Part shown: positions 24,923 to 55,075 of the stretch, one piece after another
How positions within the stretch are numbered: position 1 is the first letter of the stretch
How the letters are laid out: the number at the start of each line of letters is the position of its first letter
Origin: Macropodus opercularis
Lineage: Eukaryota; Chordata; Actinopteri; Anabantiformes; Osphronemidae
DNA length: 64,000 nt
Assembly: GCA_030770545.1 (NCBI GenBank)
Contig: JAUCMP010000026.1
Coordinates: 2,274,501-2,338,500 of the forward strand
Direction: 5' to 3'
Translations under genes and position numbers: made by a program
The notes under the pieces: generated by a model
Databases searched by the model: none
Told to the model about the DNA's origin: nothing
What the model saw: the letters and a program-made list of their open reading frames with translations, nothing else

Positions 24923-26716
24923 TTTCTTCTTCTATGGTGGCCTAAACCTGTGTACTGTTACAGACTACGGTATCAGCCAATCAGATCATTACCAAGAGTG
25001 GGGCTGCTGTGCTGATTTCAGTGCAGCACTTTCTTAAAAACACTTGTGGGTGGGTGGTGAGCTCTTACCCTTTGACTGCACTGGTATATTAATTGGTGTG
25101 GTTAAGTCACCTACCCAGTTCTGTTTATACCAGACAAACCTGCATGTCTTTGTGACTAGCTACAGGTAGAACAACTGCTGCGTCACTTCAGTCGTGACTA
25201 GCCAAAAATAAAACTAGGGGCATGTTGCACATTAACATCATCCAGTAAATTAAACTTGTCAGTTTAAATGTGAGCACAGCTCTTATCATCTAATGACTCT
25301 CAGCCCACATAACTCATAGTTGAGCCTCGTTCTGAGCAAGCATCCACTGTTTCTTTTCTTTATTAGTCCCCAAACACAACCCAACTCCTCATCTTCCTTA
25401 CTTGTCTCTTCATATCACCTCCATAACCTGCTGTTATGAGGAGCTGTAATGGCCCCTATTCACTAAGCCTCCAGCCAGCTATTTACATTTCAAAAGTTAA
25501 CATCAAAAATAGTTTCCCTGCCACTCCCTGTGGTGTTTTGTGCCGTGAGACTCCTCAGACACCAGAAATAAAAAGGCTGTTGAGTCACAGCAAGGAGAAA
25601 GCCCTTCGCTGTCACTTTCACTTCTGTATTACAGTCCCTGCAGGGACGGTTGGCTTTCTTCTTCCCAGGGTTTAGAAACTGACCGTACTCTGTGTTTCTG
25701 TTGCTGTTTGATTGATACTCCATCCAGTGTCAGTTCACATTTTGTCACTTCCTACAGTTTAAAGAGAGGTTTAAACAGATCACCAGTTTTTTAACAGATA
25801 TTTTGTTATTTTGCTAATAGTACGCGTTTGTATGGGCACAGATTGCCAGAGCAGTAGAAACATGAATATCTATATCCGCTGCCACATTTGTTCCACTAAA
25901 ACTCGGCCAGGCCAGCTCCGCTCACCTGGAGCTGCTGTTTTCCATCTCTCTTTGCACACAGCGTCACCTTCCTGCTCTGCTGCCAGCTGATAGGCTGCAC
26001 ATCGGTTGCTGAGTCACATGGATCAGGGCTGGAGCCCTGCCTCCCTCTGTCTCGTCTGTACGCAGCAGTCGGCAGCTTATTATTTTGTTCCTCCACATTT
26101 GAAGGCAGTTCAGGGCAGGTCTGATCTCTTCACTTGGTACAGCATCATAGCAGCTTTTGGACTGAGGTGGGCGCATGGATTGCGTTGTTGTAGCATCAAG
26201 GATAAAACCAGCACTCAGTCACACCCAAGAGATTTATTTTTGTATTTTTTACAGTCGTGCAGTAACAACCTCAATTAGGCTTTGGGAATGATTCATTTGA
26301 GTGTTTGCAGGTTGACTTTGGGGTACTTGCAGGGATGTAATGGGCAGCTTGCTACAAGTGCTACAGGAACGTCATAATCCTCTTAAGCATGGGAGTGCTA
26401 TGAATACAAAGCAAAGAAAGTCAGGGTGGAGTGAGACGGAGTACATGAAGAACACGTTGAATGACAATCTCTAGAGTGCAAATAGATCTGCAGTCTTCAG
26501 CTAATGTGTGCAGAACAGTAGTATTTAATTTACCCTCTGTATCTCTGATTATGGGCAATGTTATAATCCAGGTTTAAAAAAAAAAGGACATCTGAAGGTT
26601 ATCTGTCTTCTTGTTTATGACTTTATAAAATTAATTAATCAGTCAATTCCCAATTTGTTTATGTGAAGCGATGTGACCATAAGGACACTGAACTGTCCTT
26701 ATTACAAATCTGCAGG

Positions 26717-43749
<17,033 letters not shown>

Positions 43750-45579
43750 AGAGGTGAAGATCGCTGGTCTCTCCGTCCTCCTGGACTCTGAACCCTCACT
43801 GTAAATAGTCGTCCACCACCAAATGCTCACTGCACAGGTTGTAATCTTTCAGTGTTCTTCAAAAGCTTGGTGCCCTCTGAGGATTTGTGGTGTCAGTACT
43901 TTTTTATTGTTACATAGTGACAAACTGTACGTGAGTGTGTGCTGGTGTGGGCCCGTCCCTGCCAGATCAGAGAAGTCTTCGCTTCATAAACGTGTCTCAC
44001 GCAGAAGCAAACAGTGATTCCTAGACCCAGTTACACCATAGTGAGAAAATGTAAGGAGATGATGGCGAGTTTGAATCTAGTCCTGTCGGCTGAGGTTTAA
44101 GGACAAACATGTAAAGCCACAGACTGTATCTTCTGGAAATATAAATGTTTGAAACCTGCTGAGGGAACCCACATCTCAGATGTTCTGGATTTACAACGTA
44201 AACGTTTTCTACTCAAATGTTCCGTCCTGTGTTTGAAAGTTTTTCTTTTGATGTATGAAGTTCTGTGTTTACATTTGGGGTGTTGTAAATGAAGTTTTAT
44301 TATTTTTGCCTCTGTGCTGTTTTAAATAGTTTCTTTTTCTACTACGTTTGTGTTTAGAGCGTTGAGAAATGCATTCTCTTAAATCTATTGGCGCATGAAG
44401 GTCGGCTGACACCTTCAGGATGGAGGCTGTGGTCTCCGACATTAAGCACAATCCGCCACCACACTTTAACACGTTAGCGTCATTTTCAGCCGCGACAGGA
44501 GAAATGTTGCAGATTTGTTTACGTCCATCTATATTTATTCAAGACGGCACTTTACCACACGCAGTAAAGTTGAACAAATCCAACCAAACATTACAAAAAA
44601 TTGAACAATACACATCCATAAAATGTTTAACTTGCAAGTATAACATATATTTGTTTTTACCAAAATGAGAGCGTGAGCTAGCTTTAGTTTACAGTTTAAT
44701 GGGGATACGTGAATGTATATGAACCTATTTAAACTGGAATGAATTCATTATAGCATCAATCTCAGCAAAGCTTGTGCATCTTCTCTCTGGGCAAGAATCA
44801 CGTCATGTTTACTTCTAGTGATTAGCTTGAATGTCAGATTTCTCTCTCTGACATTATATTGTGTTTTTGTTTCCCTTTTACTGACGCTGTTTGTGTTGAA
44901 GCTTCTAGCTGACTGTTGATCAGTCTGCTTGTCAACCTGTTTTGTACTTTTTTTTGTCTACAAAGTAATGAGGCACATAACATAATGACGTCTATTGGTT
45001 TTGCTGATTTGGGCAACAGTTGTGTTGTTTTATATGTTTGGTTTATATAAACACACAAGTGTGTCCAAATAGCCTTTGCACTGCTGCTTGTAGATTATTC
45101 AGGATAGATCTGGATGTTCATGCAGAAAAACTCACCTGCCACAGGAAGGAAACCTTTTTTAACACACAAATGGCTTCTGAGAGGTGATGTGATTGTAATG
45201 ATCTGTAGAAGCCCAGATAACATTGCAAAGAGCTGATTTTGTTTACATAGGTAAAGATCTCAGTCTGTGCTTAAACTCCTGTCCAACTGTGGCCACATGT
45301 GGACAAGCAGTGTGACGGCAGTATATTCTCAGACAGGACAACCAAAACTTTTCTTAAGGGCAGAAAGGGGTAAATATAAACGTGACAAGGACTTGTGTTG
45401 CTCTCTATCCGTGGTCTGCTGAAACTCTTCATTAACTCTAAAATGATGTTAATGAAATCTAATGACAATAAATATATAATGTTTGATGTAATATTTGAGG
45501 CAATGTTATATTTGTCAGTGATGTTTTGTAACATTTAAGCTATATCTGCCTGGCGTCATCATAATTTGATCTCTTGGGA

Positions 45580-45585
45580 AATAAA
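45580..45585 (+). terminator. KLC1: Polyadenylation signal AATAAA, likely KLC1 main 3' end
   Basis: A canonical hexamer lies about 1.8 kb after the KLC1 stop, in AT-rich 3'UTR-like sequence. It is the last clear one before the ZFYVE21 upstream region. 43750-45580 holds no other gene. Confidence 0.45.
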
Positions 45586-46250
45586 CAATTAAAAAACATT
45601 CAATTTGCAGGTGCAGGTGTGATCACAGAATGAAGCTTTTTTTATTATAACCAAAACGTTACCTTGGCGACATACTGGCTGCTGTATCCTGCACATGTTA
45701 ACACCAGCTCCCTATTCACGTTGGGAATGAAATAGTTTCTGACAATAGTGTTTGTGCAGTGTTATTCCTGGCTTTAACGTTGGTTAACTGTTAGTATGTA
45801 CGTGTGTGTGTTGTTTCGCGCATTTACATTTGTACTGGGAATCTGCTGCCTTTGCTCGAGGACTGAACGTGTTTGTCTTGTGTGTCCGGTGGTTCTCAGA
45901 GCTCAGCAGCGCCATCTGCTGGACAGCAACGTTTGACTCGGCCGCTATGTCGGACATAAAATCAGCCACGTTCCTCTGCGTTACAAGCGAAAACCATCGC
46001 ACCGGTGCTGCAACAAGTGGCCGAGTAGGCAACTTCCAGGTCATTATTTAGTTTGGATTTTCGTTCCTCATTATATTCTGTTTCCAACGTTTTGGACTTA
46101 AAACCCGAACTAAGCGCCTTCTATCTCGTTACTGTCGACCCTGTTTCACACATAAAGATTCACAATAAATGCTTATTCGTTTTCTCCGCCTGATTTCAGC
46201 AGCATCATCACTTTATGACGGGGTTCGGGTTTGTTTTTGTTCGGTCCCGA
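45586..46250. other. KLC1-ZFYVE21 spacer, XRCC3 not present
   Basis: Only about 0.7 kb separates the KLC1 3' end from the ZFYVE21 promoter. Overlapping open frames on both strands around 45784-46051 lie in sequence of rising GC content and carry no known motif. I find no RecA-fold motifs of XRCC3 on either strand. Confidence 0.6.
45908..45922 (-). promoter_or_regulatory. CTCF-like core motif upstream of ZFYVE21
   Basis: The minus strand reads CCAGCAGATGGCGCT, fitting the CTCF core. It lies between the KLC1 3' end and the ZFYVE21 promoter, a plausible boundary position. Occupancy is unknown. Confidence 0.45.
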
Positions 46251-46276
46251 AAACAGAGAGACCGCTTGGCTAATGC

Positions 46277-46308
46277 GTCACGTGATCTCAACTCGACCTT
46301 GTGATTGG
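46277..46308 (+). promoter_or_regulatory. ZFYVE21: ZFYVE21 promoter elements: CACGTG box and inverted CCAAT
   Basis: GTCACGTGAT (46277-46286) is an E-box of the USF/MiT-TFE type, and ATTGG (46304-46308) is an inverted CCAAT box (NF-Y). Both lie about 100-125 bases before the ATG. The distance fits a TATA-less housekeeping promoter. Confidence 0.5.
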
Positions 46309-46403
46309 GCCACCGCGCTGTCGCTCAGTCACGAGGGCGTGTTCAGACTGGAGTTGGTGAAGGAGTCGACACAGTCCAGAACAGAACCAGCCGCAAAACG
46401 AAA

Positions 46404-49400
46404 ATGTCCTCGGTGCCTGATGGAAAGAAGCTGGTCCGGAGCCCCAGTGGCCTTCGCATGGTGCCTGAAAACGGCGCGTTCAACAGCCCCTTCTCCCTGG
46501 ACGAACCGCAGTGGGTCCCGGATAAAGAGGTGAGACGGGCGAGGGGATTTATTTGACAGCGACAAGCTGCGAAACGCGAAGCCGGCTGACATTAAATCAT
46601 TGCGTTTCCGGGTGGGGTTTTCAAAATAAGACTGAAAATGACAAGTTAAACACTTAGGCGAAGCTTTTGTATTCACTAATGTGCTTTTATTTTTAATGTG
46701 AGGTCTCCCCACAGTCTAGATCCGCAGGGCCAATTTTCCTAACTTGACATTGCCTTTAGCGCTCCAAGTTGGGCGTTGCTGACAGGTATTAGCAAGATAA
46801 TAAACCACGAACAACTCCAACCAGTTGTTGTGCAGTTATCGTTCTATCTTCACCAGAGACCCTCAACTTAACAGCAAGTTCCTGAGAAACGCGTTGCTCC
46901 GTGTGCGAGCTGCGTCCACAGCCCACCAGCTAGCGTTAGCTTGTGTGGCTAGCAGATGCTATGCTAACTGTTCTGCGTAACGCTAAAGCAGCCTGAGCGT
47001 TAAAAGTCAACAGTGGCTGCTCGGTTCCGTACAATAAACCTACGGCTGCACCAGTCTGTGATGTGTTTATAACCGACGCTGATGGTGGCAATGAACTACA
47101 GTCACCGGAGTTAATCATTAACCATCTGGTACAAGAGGAAAAGCCACAAATGTCCATTAAAAGCCCCTAAGTCGTCCAGAAAAGCAGTAAAGTTAATACA
47201 ACATTGTTACATAATTTGCGGTTGTTAATTGAACAAATTAAATCAACAAATTAAGTGGAAGTAACAATAGAAGTTGCCTGACGCTTTGATTCTTCTCAGA
47301 CCATTTCAATAAACTTGTTGGGAAAAAGCTGCAGGAACATCTGGACCAACAATCTCAACTTCTTTCTTTTTAAACTGGTAACATTTACAACTGCACATCA
47401 GCAGTGTGAGGTAATAATGATTAAACCATGACAAGGCTGCAGCTGTAAATGTTAATAATACATTTATAAATAGAGTTTGGACTGAAGATTTCAAACCGGC
47501 CCCTTAGAGATATTTAGAGGATCAAAGAGTTAAAATTGTTGCAGGAGGAGAAGTTTCCATAGACTTTGACTCTGATATAAATCATTAGTATAGCAGTAGC
47601 ATTAAAAAGGGCTTGTTAGGGCATTTGAACGTTTATAAATCTTTGTTAAGAAAACATGAAAAATATTAGTATTTAAGAGTCTGTAGCACTGATTCAAAAC
47701 TTGATTCACAACAAGAATGTTTTCTAAACTGTAGTTTAGTAGCTGTGAGTGTGTAATAGCTGTTTTCTGTGTTTTGCTGCCAGAGGTTGTTGCATAATAT
47801 TCATAAGTTTCATTTACCAGCACCAGACAAAGCAAACACATTTATGTATTTATTGCTGCTGCAGTAGTGTGGAAACATATGCGGAAGATGAAAGTCCATG
47901 TCATCTATAATACTGAGAGCAATCTGATATGACAGTTAACTCTAGGCCACATTATTCCTACACTTTGCTCTTAAATGTAACTCCTGACGGATGGATGGAA
48001 ATATCCTCTGTCCACAGTCTTTAGCTTTCGGCTTGAATGTATTCATTTTACAAAAGGCTGCATCGTGTTGTTATGTATTTTTGATATTTCGAAGACTAAA
48101 CGCACTTTGCAGAGAAAGGAAACAGCATTTGTCAAACTGAAAAATTTGATTTTATCCTAATATAATTTCCAGTCGTGTTCGAGTAATTTGATGCCACGCT
48201 TATCCCATAATCTTTGTCTGTCTGACGTTGTTGCCTATAATATACAACAGAAAGTATATGTAGCTGATTATGACGTGGAAGAGAAATGCTACAGAACAGG
48301 CATTGGGAAATAGTTTTCAGAGCCTTCCGAGCTGCTGCGGTTTCATCCAGCTGCTGTTGAATTTGCTGAGCCCAGCCTGTTGTGTAACGTCCTGTTTTTC
48401 CACTCCTTCTTCCCGTCTTCCAGTGCCAGAGATGTATGCAGTGTGACACCAAGTTCGACTTCATCAGAAGAAAGGTTGGTTTAGTCTTTGCCACCATGGC
48501 AAAAACAATCTCAGCTTTATTTGAATAAAACTAAACCTGATCCACACATACACAATGTTCTATACCTCTCAAAAACACAGAGGGTTGTCATGAGATGTTG
48601 TTTTCTGGTTTGTTTAAGGTTTGTCTTACCACAAACTGGATGTCACCTGATAACCTCAGTTTGTCTGCATTTCTTCTATTTAAAGTGAAAACAATTGTTT
48701 TTCTTTACCGGCTAATGATCTCGACACACACTCTTGTATGTTTTTTGCATAAATTCACACCTGGTGCAAAAGCAGTTATGACGAGTCATGAGAAAAGGAC
48801 AATCTTTGTTCCTTTTCATTCAGCTGACATTTTATTAGCTACAACAAGGTAAAGCCAATAACGGGTGAGCAACAAACCTTTCCTGCAGCACCACTGTCGG
48901 CGGTGTGGCCGATGTTTCTGTGACAAGTGCTGCAGTAAGAAGGTGGCACTGCCGCGAATGTGCTTTGTCGACCCGGTGCGACAGTGTGCAGAGTGCGGCC
49001 TGGTCTCTCAGAAGGAGATGGAGTTCTACGACAAGCAGCTCAAAGTGCTGCTTGGAGGTGAGAAGTTCAACCCACTTTATTTTTTACTATTTATTTACTA
49101 TTATTTACTTTATAATTTTTCTGCAGTCTTCCCTTGAGTTTTGATAAAAATGTGAAAAAGAGACACAAAAGTTCTGTTTTCTGTTCTTACTGTGTTTTCT
49201 GCTCCAGGAGGCACCTTCGTCGTCACTCTGGGATCATCAGACAAGTCTGAAACGATGACATGTCGCCTCTCCAACAACCACAGGTGAGCACACTACAATA
49301 AACATGTGAAGAAAGAAAGTCAGTTAAATAGTTAAAATGACAAATCTGCCTTATGAGGCATCTTCCCAAACCAGGCCACACGGTCTTTGATGTCAGTCAG

Positions 49401-50634
49401 ACTTTAATTTGCTGTGACTGTGCCTTTTTTTGGACCAGATATATGTTCCTCGATGGTGAAACTCACTTTGAGGTGGAGTTATCGCGGATTTCCAGCATGC
49501 AAATTTTGACAGACGGAGCGAGTCCAGGAGGTGAGACTCCTCGTAGGGTTAGACATAAAGACATTCCAGTGTCCACAGATAACGAGAGCTGAGTGTTTAT
49601 GAAAAGTTTAGTTTTGTAGTAACCGTGAGAGACTAACACTAAAATCTGTTTTCCTTAACTAACACTGACAAACTCTTTCTCCTCCTCCTGCTGCTTTGAC
49701 TCCTGGCCCAGAGAATGACATTCACACTTACACCAGTCTGCTGGACAGTCACTATGTCTCTGAAGGTTAGCTTTGGTTCCCAGTCCTCGTGTGTGTTGAG
49801 TCACTCCATCTGTTTCTCTCTGCATGACAATGGCAGCGTTTAGACCCTGGTCAAAACAGAAGCTCTTTAAATTGCCATACATTTCTGTCATCCTCATACT
49901 TCACAATGTCACAGGACGGATCGTGTGCTGCTTCTTCATCCTGCTTTGCATGCAGCATGCGTGTGTCAGAGCAAACCTGTCTTTGTGTGCTGGTTGTTAT
50001 ATCTCCGCCTTCTGATTTACAATCAACAAATTGTCGTAATTGACAGGAGCTTTATTTTCATCTAACGTTATCTCTCGTTCTTTGTGTTTTGAAATCCTTC
50101 CATATAGTTTAAACTGTGTATTAAACCATGTTTATATGAAACCATTTTAGTACTAAGCAAACATCTATAGAAATGTTAACAAATTACTAGGGGGAAGTAA
50201 AATGTCTTCTCTTTCAGTGATAACAGGGATCTTAACGACCTTTTCCTCATCTTCATCTCAAAACGGTCCCAAATTAGATGAAAGTGTTAATGTTTTACTA
50301 AAACAGTGTGTGTGTTTGTGTGAAGGAGGGACGTCCCGGGCCAGCGGCATGCTGCTCCACTATAAGCCCATGGGCTCTCAGGACGCCCAGCAGCTTCGCA
50401 TGGAGGCAGCAGACGACAAGAAAGTGGCCTCACTGTGGCTGGCGGCAATGCACAAGGTGAGACTGACGCAGAGTGTTGCAGCTCTGAACACACTGTAGCT
50501 GTTTTGGCTTCACTTTCACTTCAGGTTCAACTGGCTCACAAGAGAAAATTGCGTTGCTTCGTGGAGGTTAATAACATGTCGTGTTGGTTTTCCAACAGGC
50601 CGCCAAGCTGCTGTATGAAGCTCGAGACCAGTGA
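46404..50634 (+). CDS. ZFYVE21: Zinc finger FYVE domain-containing protein 21
   Basis: ZFYVE21 (ZF21) is a FYVE-domain protein of endosomes and focal adhesions; it binds phosphoinositide and FAK and promotes adhesion turnover. Exons are 46404-46529, 48424-48474, 48889-49057, 49208-49283, 49439-49530, 49712-49765, 50326-50456 and 50599-50634; phases agree, giving 244 residues. Seen: KKLVRSPSGLRMVPE near the start; a FYVE finger at about residues 43-97 with CQRCMQCDTKFDF, the basic motif RKHHCRRCGRCFCDKCC and CFVDPVRQCAEC; then the C-terminal PH-like region with FLDGETHFEVELSRISSMQI; and AAKLLYEARDQ at the end. The small exon 49712-49765 (ENDIHTYTSLLDSHYVSE) corresponds to the one that separates the two human isoforms, so it may be skipped; it is 54 bases and skipping keeps the frame. 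The acceptor of exon 7 is unusual (tgtgtgaag). Confidence 0.95.
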
Positions 50635-53620
50635 CATGCAGGCAGCCTGCAGCAGTGAAAGCCCAGGCAGCACACACCCAAGTGTTCGTACCCCATCTCG
50701 CTGGGGTTTGGTATCTTTTGGATCATATTAACATCGGCTCCGATTCTGCTTATCTTGTCTGATTCTTCCTCAGTTCTTGATACCAGTTGTTATTATAGAA
50801 ATGAATTGTTTATACACTTTAATACCTCTATAACCAGTACTTTGTACGTCATGTTTATCACAACAGGCTGATCGTTTTTGTCCCCTCTTTTGGCTTAGAC
50901 ATGCCAGAGTTGGTTCTTTTTGATTTACATCGATCGGGGCATGCAGCGTTCTTGATTCTACATCAAACTGGGACAGCAGGAAAACACTATTTAGTACATG
51001 ACTTACTATTGTTTCTCAGATGTGAGACCTGAGCTTTGGTTTTGTTAGCATCATGATACTGTGACACTCAGTTTCTTGCTCTGCGCAGAAGTTGAACTCT
51101 GACATGAAAAGTGGCATTAGTACATTTTTTAAACCATTTTTCAGGTCAGTGATGTTTGTTTAAAAATTAAACTTACGTCAGAGGCGCAGTTATTTTATCA
51201 ACACACTATAACTTTGTACGCTGAGGGTTATTTTTTATTTTCCTGGTAGAAGTGATGAGGCACTTCACGGATCTTTGCATCCGCAGGGACCAGCTAAGCG
51301 GCACCAAGTAGGCTCTGAGCGTCCCACTCATGGGACCTTCAGCAGGATAAAGGACAAATCCATCTTCAAACCCTTTGCTGTGATGCACTTTGCACATCAG
51401 GGCCCAGTTAGTTGATGTAAGCAACACAGGTTTACCGAACACAGCTACAGCCAGAAACCTGAAGACTTTAGAACTATGCTTCACTATAAGCTCTTTTAGC
51501 TTCAAGTAGTGAATAAACATAGCATTGTTTAGAGCACACATACATGCTCATTATCTTATATTTTCACATGTAGAACATGTCCTGTTTGCACATTGTCAGA
51601 TAATTAATGATTCTCTAGCCAGAGCAGAAACACGAAGAAACTAGTTAAAATAAGCTTTTCCGACAGATTCATTTGTGACAAGCAAAGATCGCCACAGGTC
51701 CGTGCTGAAGATGTGACTAAAATGATAATACATGGTGGATTTGTCCTTTAATTTAAAATGAGAGGAAAGTTTAGGTGATGCCTTTTCTTGTCCAGTATTT
51801 ACCTTTTAGGCCGTGGCGTCTAAGGAAACTGCAGACAGTGAAGTATAAACCTTCATACCACATAAACAAATGCTTTAAATGTAGTTTCATTATTGAGGTT
51901 TTGTACAAGCTATTTTGTTAAATACTTTAACTCAAGTACATACTTACATAATTTTTAAAGCTGAAGTATGACTAGTTTTTGTAACACTTGTATACAGTTG
52001 TTCCTTTTACTCCTACTCTGAATCCTGAACAGTCTGTCTTTATTATTTTTGCTGTTATCAGTGTGCAAAGTGACAAACTACATGTGAAAGCACCTTTTTC
52101 CATCACACCAACACCGTTTGCTGCACCCTGCTGGTTTTTCTAGTGTTGGCCTGTTAGTTGTGCATCTACAAACTTATTCAAAACAAATATTATGGCTGAG
52201 ATGATGAATGTTACAAACTTAAATGAGTAGCAATAAATTTGGCCCAGTCACCGTTTAATTCAGTATATACAACTGATTTGTTTGGCCTCCTGTTTTTTAA
52301 GTAGCCATGTGAACGCGTTACTTCCAGGTACTTTAACAGCTGTTTATGGTATTTCCAGAATCCTCTGTTTCTCTTGTCAGCTTGTGTAATAATGGGGGGA
52401 CGTTTTCAGCCTGCTTCACATTACATGTGTTAAATGTAAAACAGCTGAAGCGTCATAACAAAGCCAGGGAGACCCTCACTAAACTCCTGCAGTCAAAAAT
52501 AAAGCACTTTAGCTAAAGCATAAATTCAACATTGAAAATCAAACTTTTGTTTTGTGTCAACAAACTCTCAACTCGACAGCTTTTATCTCTGTCAGTGATC
52601 TAAAAAGAACATGTCAGTGATGACAACAAAGCAGAGGAAGCTCATGAGCTGTGGTTAAATGAAAGCAGCCTTTTCTAACCTACGCCTCCAGGGGGACCGT
52701 GACCTGAACGCAGCGGCCACAGATCGTTGTTAATGGCGTTGAGGACGATTGTGTTTGATGCGTCATTAATCCTAATGTTGGGCTGCAGCGCTGTACACAC
52801 TTTATTATTATTCCTACATGCTCCATTATCCTTTAAGCTTCAAATCAAATAATTTTAATATTTAGTGACTGCTTTCCTTTAAAAAGTGGAACCGGACGCT
52901 CCCCGTCACGATGACACGCTGCCACCAGGAGGTTGATCATACGTGTTTTTGGGCTGTTTGAGTTTCTTTGCTTTGTTAAATGTCATATGTGAATTTGTTG
53001 CTGTCAGTAGTGCAGCTTCAGCCTGTGTGACGTACCTGCCACATACTGAACTGTTTGTTATACTGAACCCCGACTCACTGAGCAGCACCTTCATGTTGTC
53101 TTGACTCAAACGTTTGCACTATGTGTGAAGTCACTCATTAGTCATTACTCAGCCAGTGTTTGTACCTGCACTTTATTACTGTCCCTCCTCCCACTGCTTC
53201 CTCGCCCCCACACTGATACGGCTACAGTGAGCTACAGCTTCTGTTGGATCCTTCTGTTCGGAATAAAATCACGTGTTTATACGTTTGTGGTGTTGTTTGT
53301 GTCATTTGGGGTTTTGGGGATTCCTGCTTGGAAGAGATGAACCCAGAATAAAGAGGAATGCGGTTCAGGCAGAGGCTGCTTATTAGGAGCGTATCCTCCT
53401 GAATGAGGCCCCTAGGACGACGTAACGCCAAGACAAATACCAGCTCTGAATTACTTCTTCTGTGCTGCATTAAGACACCCAGGCCCAGATCTTTCTTTTT
53501 GCACAGAATTCAGAGTCAGCATTTTGTTAGTTGGCCTCAAATATTCAAGTTAATTAATGAGTGTAGGTATGTTTGTCTCCATGACTTTGCTACATCCTGC
53601 AGCATCTGCTTCCTGCCGTC
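50635..53620. other. ZFYVE21 3'UTR and spacer, no gene
   Basis: About 3 kb holds no supportable coding sequence. AATAAA hexamers at 52232-52237 and 53262-53267 are candidate ZFYVE21 polyadenylation signals. Which one is used cannot be told from sequence. Confidence 0.5.
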
Positions 53621-53635
53621 ACTTCACACTCCCGT

Positions 53636-53650
53636 CCAGCGGGTGGCGCT
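53636..53650 (+). promoter_or_regulatory. CTCF-like motif at the ZNF106 promoter
   Basis: CCAGCGGGTGGCGCT fits the CTCF core except at one preferred base (G for A at position 6). It is immediately upstream of the presumed ZNF106 first exon. Confidence 0.3.
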
Positions 53651-53835
53651 AATGTACCGTGAAGTTGGAAGACCTTCAACAGCACCGGGCTCGCCCGCCT
53701 TTCCGATTTTCCGTGAATGCATCCTGGGTTGTAGTTCAGTGCGGGGTCGTGGACCAGGATGTTGTTGTTATTGTTGTTAGCTTCAGTGGCGACTTTGAAA
53801 ACCAGGATTTCTGCATATACCTGGATTTTATAAAG
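53650..53835 (+). other. ZNF106: Probable noncoding first exon of ZNF106
   Basis: Sequence from the promoter motifs to a donor ATAAAG|gtatct at 53835 has no start codon that would read into the gene. It would splice to the acceptor gtgacag at 55046. The 5' edge is a guess; the donor is the supported part. Confidence 0.4.
53719..53736 (-). promoter_or_regulatory. ZNF106: ZNF143-type site in the ZNF106 promoter
   Basis: On the minus strand the bases read AACTACAACCCAGGATGC, close to the ZNF143/STAF consensus ACTACAATTCCCAGAATGC that marks many housekeeping promoters. It lies about 100 bases before the donor of the presumed noncoding exon. Confidence 0.5.
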
Positions 53836-55075
53836 GTATCTAACGTTCGCGTGTTACTGTTTTTAGATCCGTAAAGAATGTGTTAGCGTTAGTCTGGCAT
53901 GTTTTGTATTTATTCAATAATTTAAGCCTTGCTGGTTAACGCTGCCCTGACTAGCATGCTAATGCTAGCTCGCTAATGTACGATCCATGTCGCTTTGTTT
54001 ATGTATTCACTTATTCAGAGCATGAATTCTGCCAAGAGGTCTAGTTAGTTCGTATAATGTGGTTGTGATCCAGTGAAGCCGCTGCTCTGGTGGTTTTCCA
54101 CTGGCTTTTAGCCTAGTTATTATAAAGGCAATGCAGTTGCTGCTCCTTTGGTAGCTAAGCTAATAAACAACCCAACCCATTGCTAGTTGATCAGTGTAAT
54201 GAGTTATCTAGTGGTTAAATATAACGTCAGCGTTGTTCTCGTAGCTTAGATGTTCTATTTACCTAACGACGCCAAATGCTACGTTTAGCAAACCTACAGT
54301 CATTTAAGTGTGCGACTTGTAAAAGCAGCTAACTACTAGCATGCTAACCTTTCATTGTTTAACTTGCTTGGACAGACGTTTTCCGGCCGTTTTTAACTCT
54401 GCATCCTTTTCTGATGTGAACTTTTTTTCTCTGTTCGACTTTTAAAAGTTTTTGCCTGCGTCCATCAGACCAAACGTCTGTGGTGGAAATCACAGCAATC
54501 ACGGCCTGTGTTTGAACCTAAATACTGCTCATGGAAATTAGGCAGTTTAAGAAATTGTAGAAGCCAAGTTCTTTGGAACTTTCCCCTATTAGAAGTATTG
54601 AATGTCACTGTGGCAAACCTTCTTCTTTCAAGCGTTTTCAGGGATTCAGGGGCAGCTGACTTCTAGTTGCTGTTCTTTTCACGACCTGTTGGGGAGTTTT
54701 TTAGTCCAGGCTTAGGCAGCCTCGATACTACGGCTACTATCCTGCCTCTGGCCACAGATTTGCTCCATCAGCAGGCTGGAATTAGACCAGTGTCCGGGTT
54801 GGACTCTGTGCTGGCATTTGGGCTGTGGTACCAAGCCATGTTGTTACATTTCTAGGTGTGGTAGGTGAAAGAACTACCTCCACGGTGCTAGTTCGGTCAG
54901 TTTGACTAGTTTCTGAAGGCTCGGCCACCAACACAAAGGACAATTAGAACATCACCGCTGGTGTTTGTCTTTCAGGAGGGTGTTGCTTTGTCCTTTGTGA
55001 GCTGTTAACGATCACTCATTTTCCTTTTCTAAATCTCTCGTGACAGTAATGGGACGAAATCCTTCTGTGTTCAAA

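Noticed and set aside
45784..46051. Open frames of more than 80 codons on both strands before ZFYVE21
   Set aside because: Mutual antisense frames in promoter-flanking DNA without a known domain; the CTCF-like motif explains the most striking sequence.
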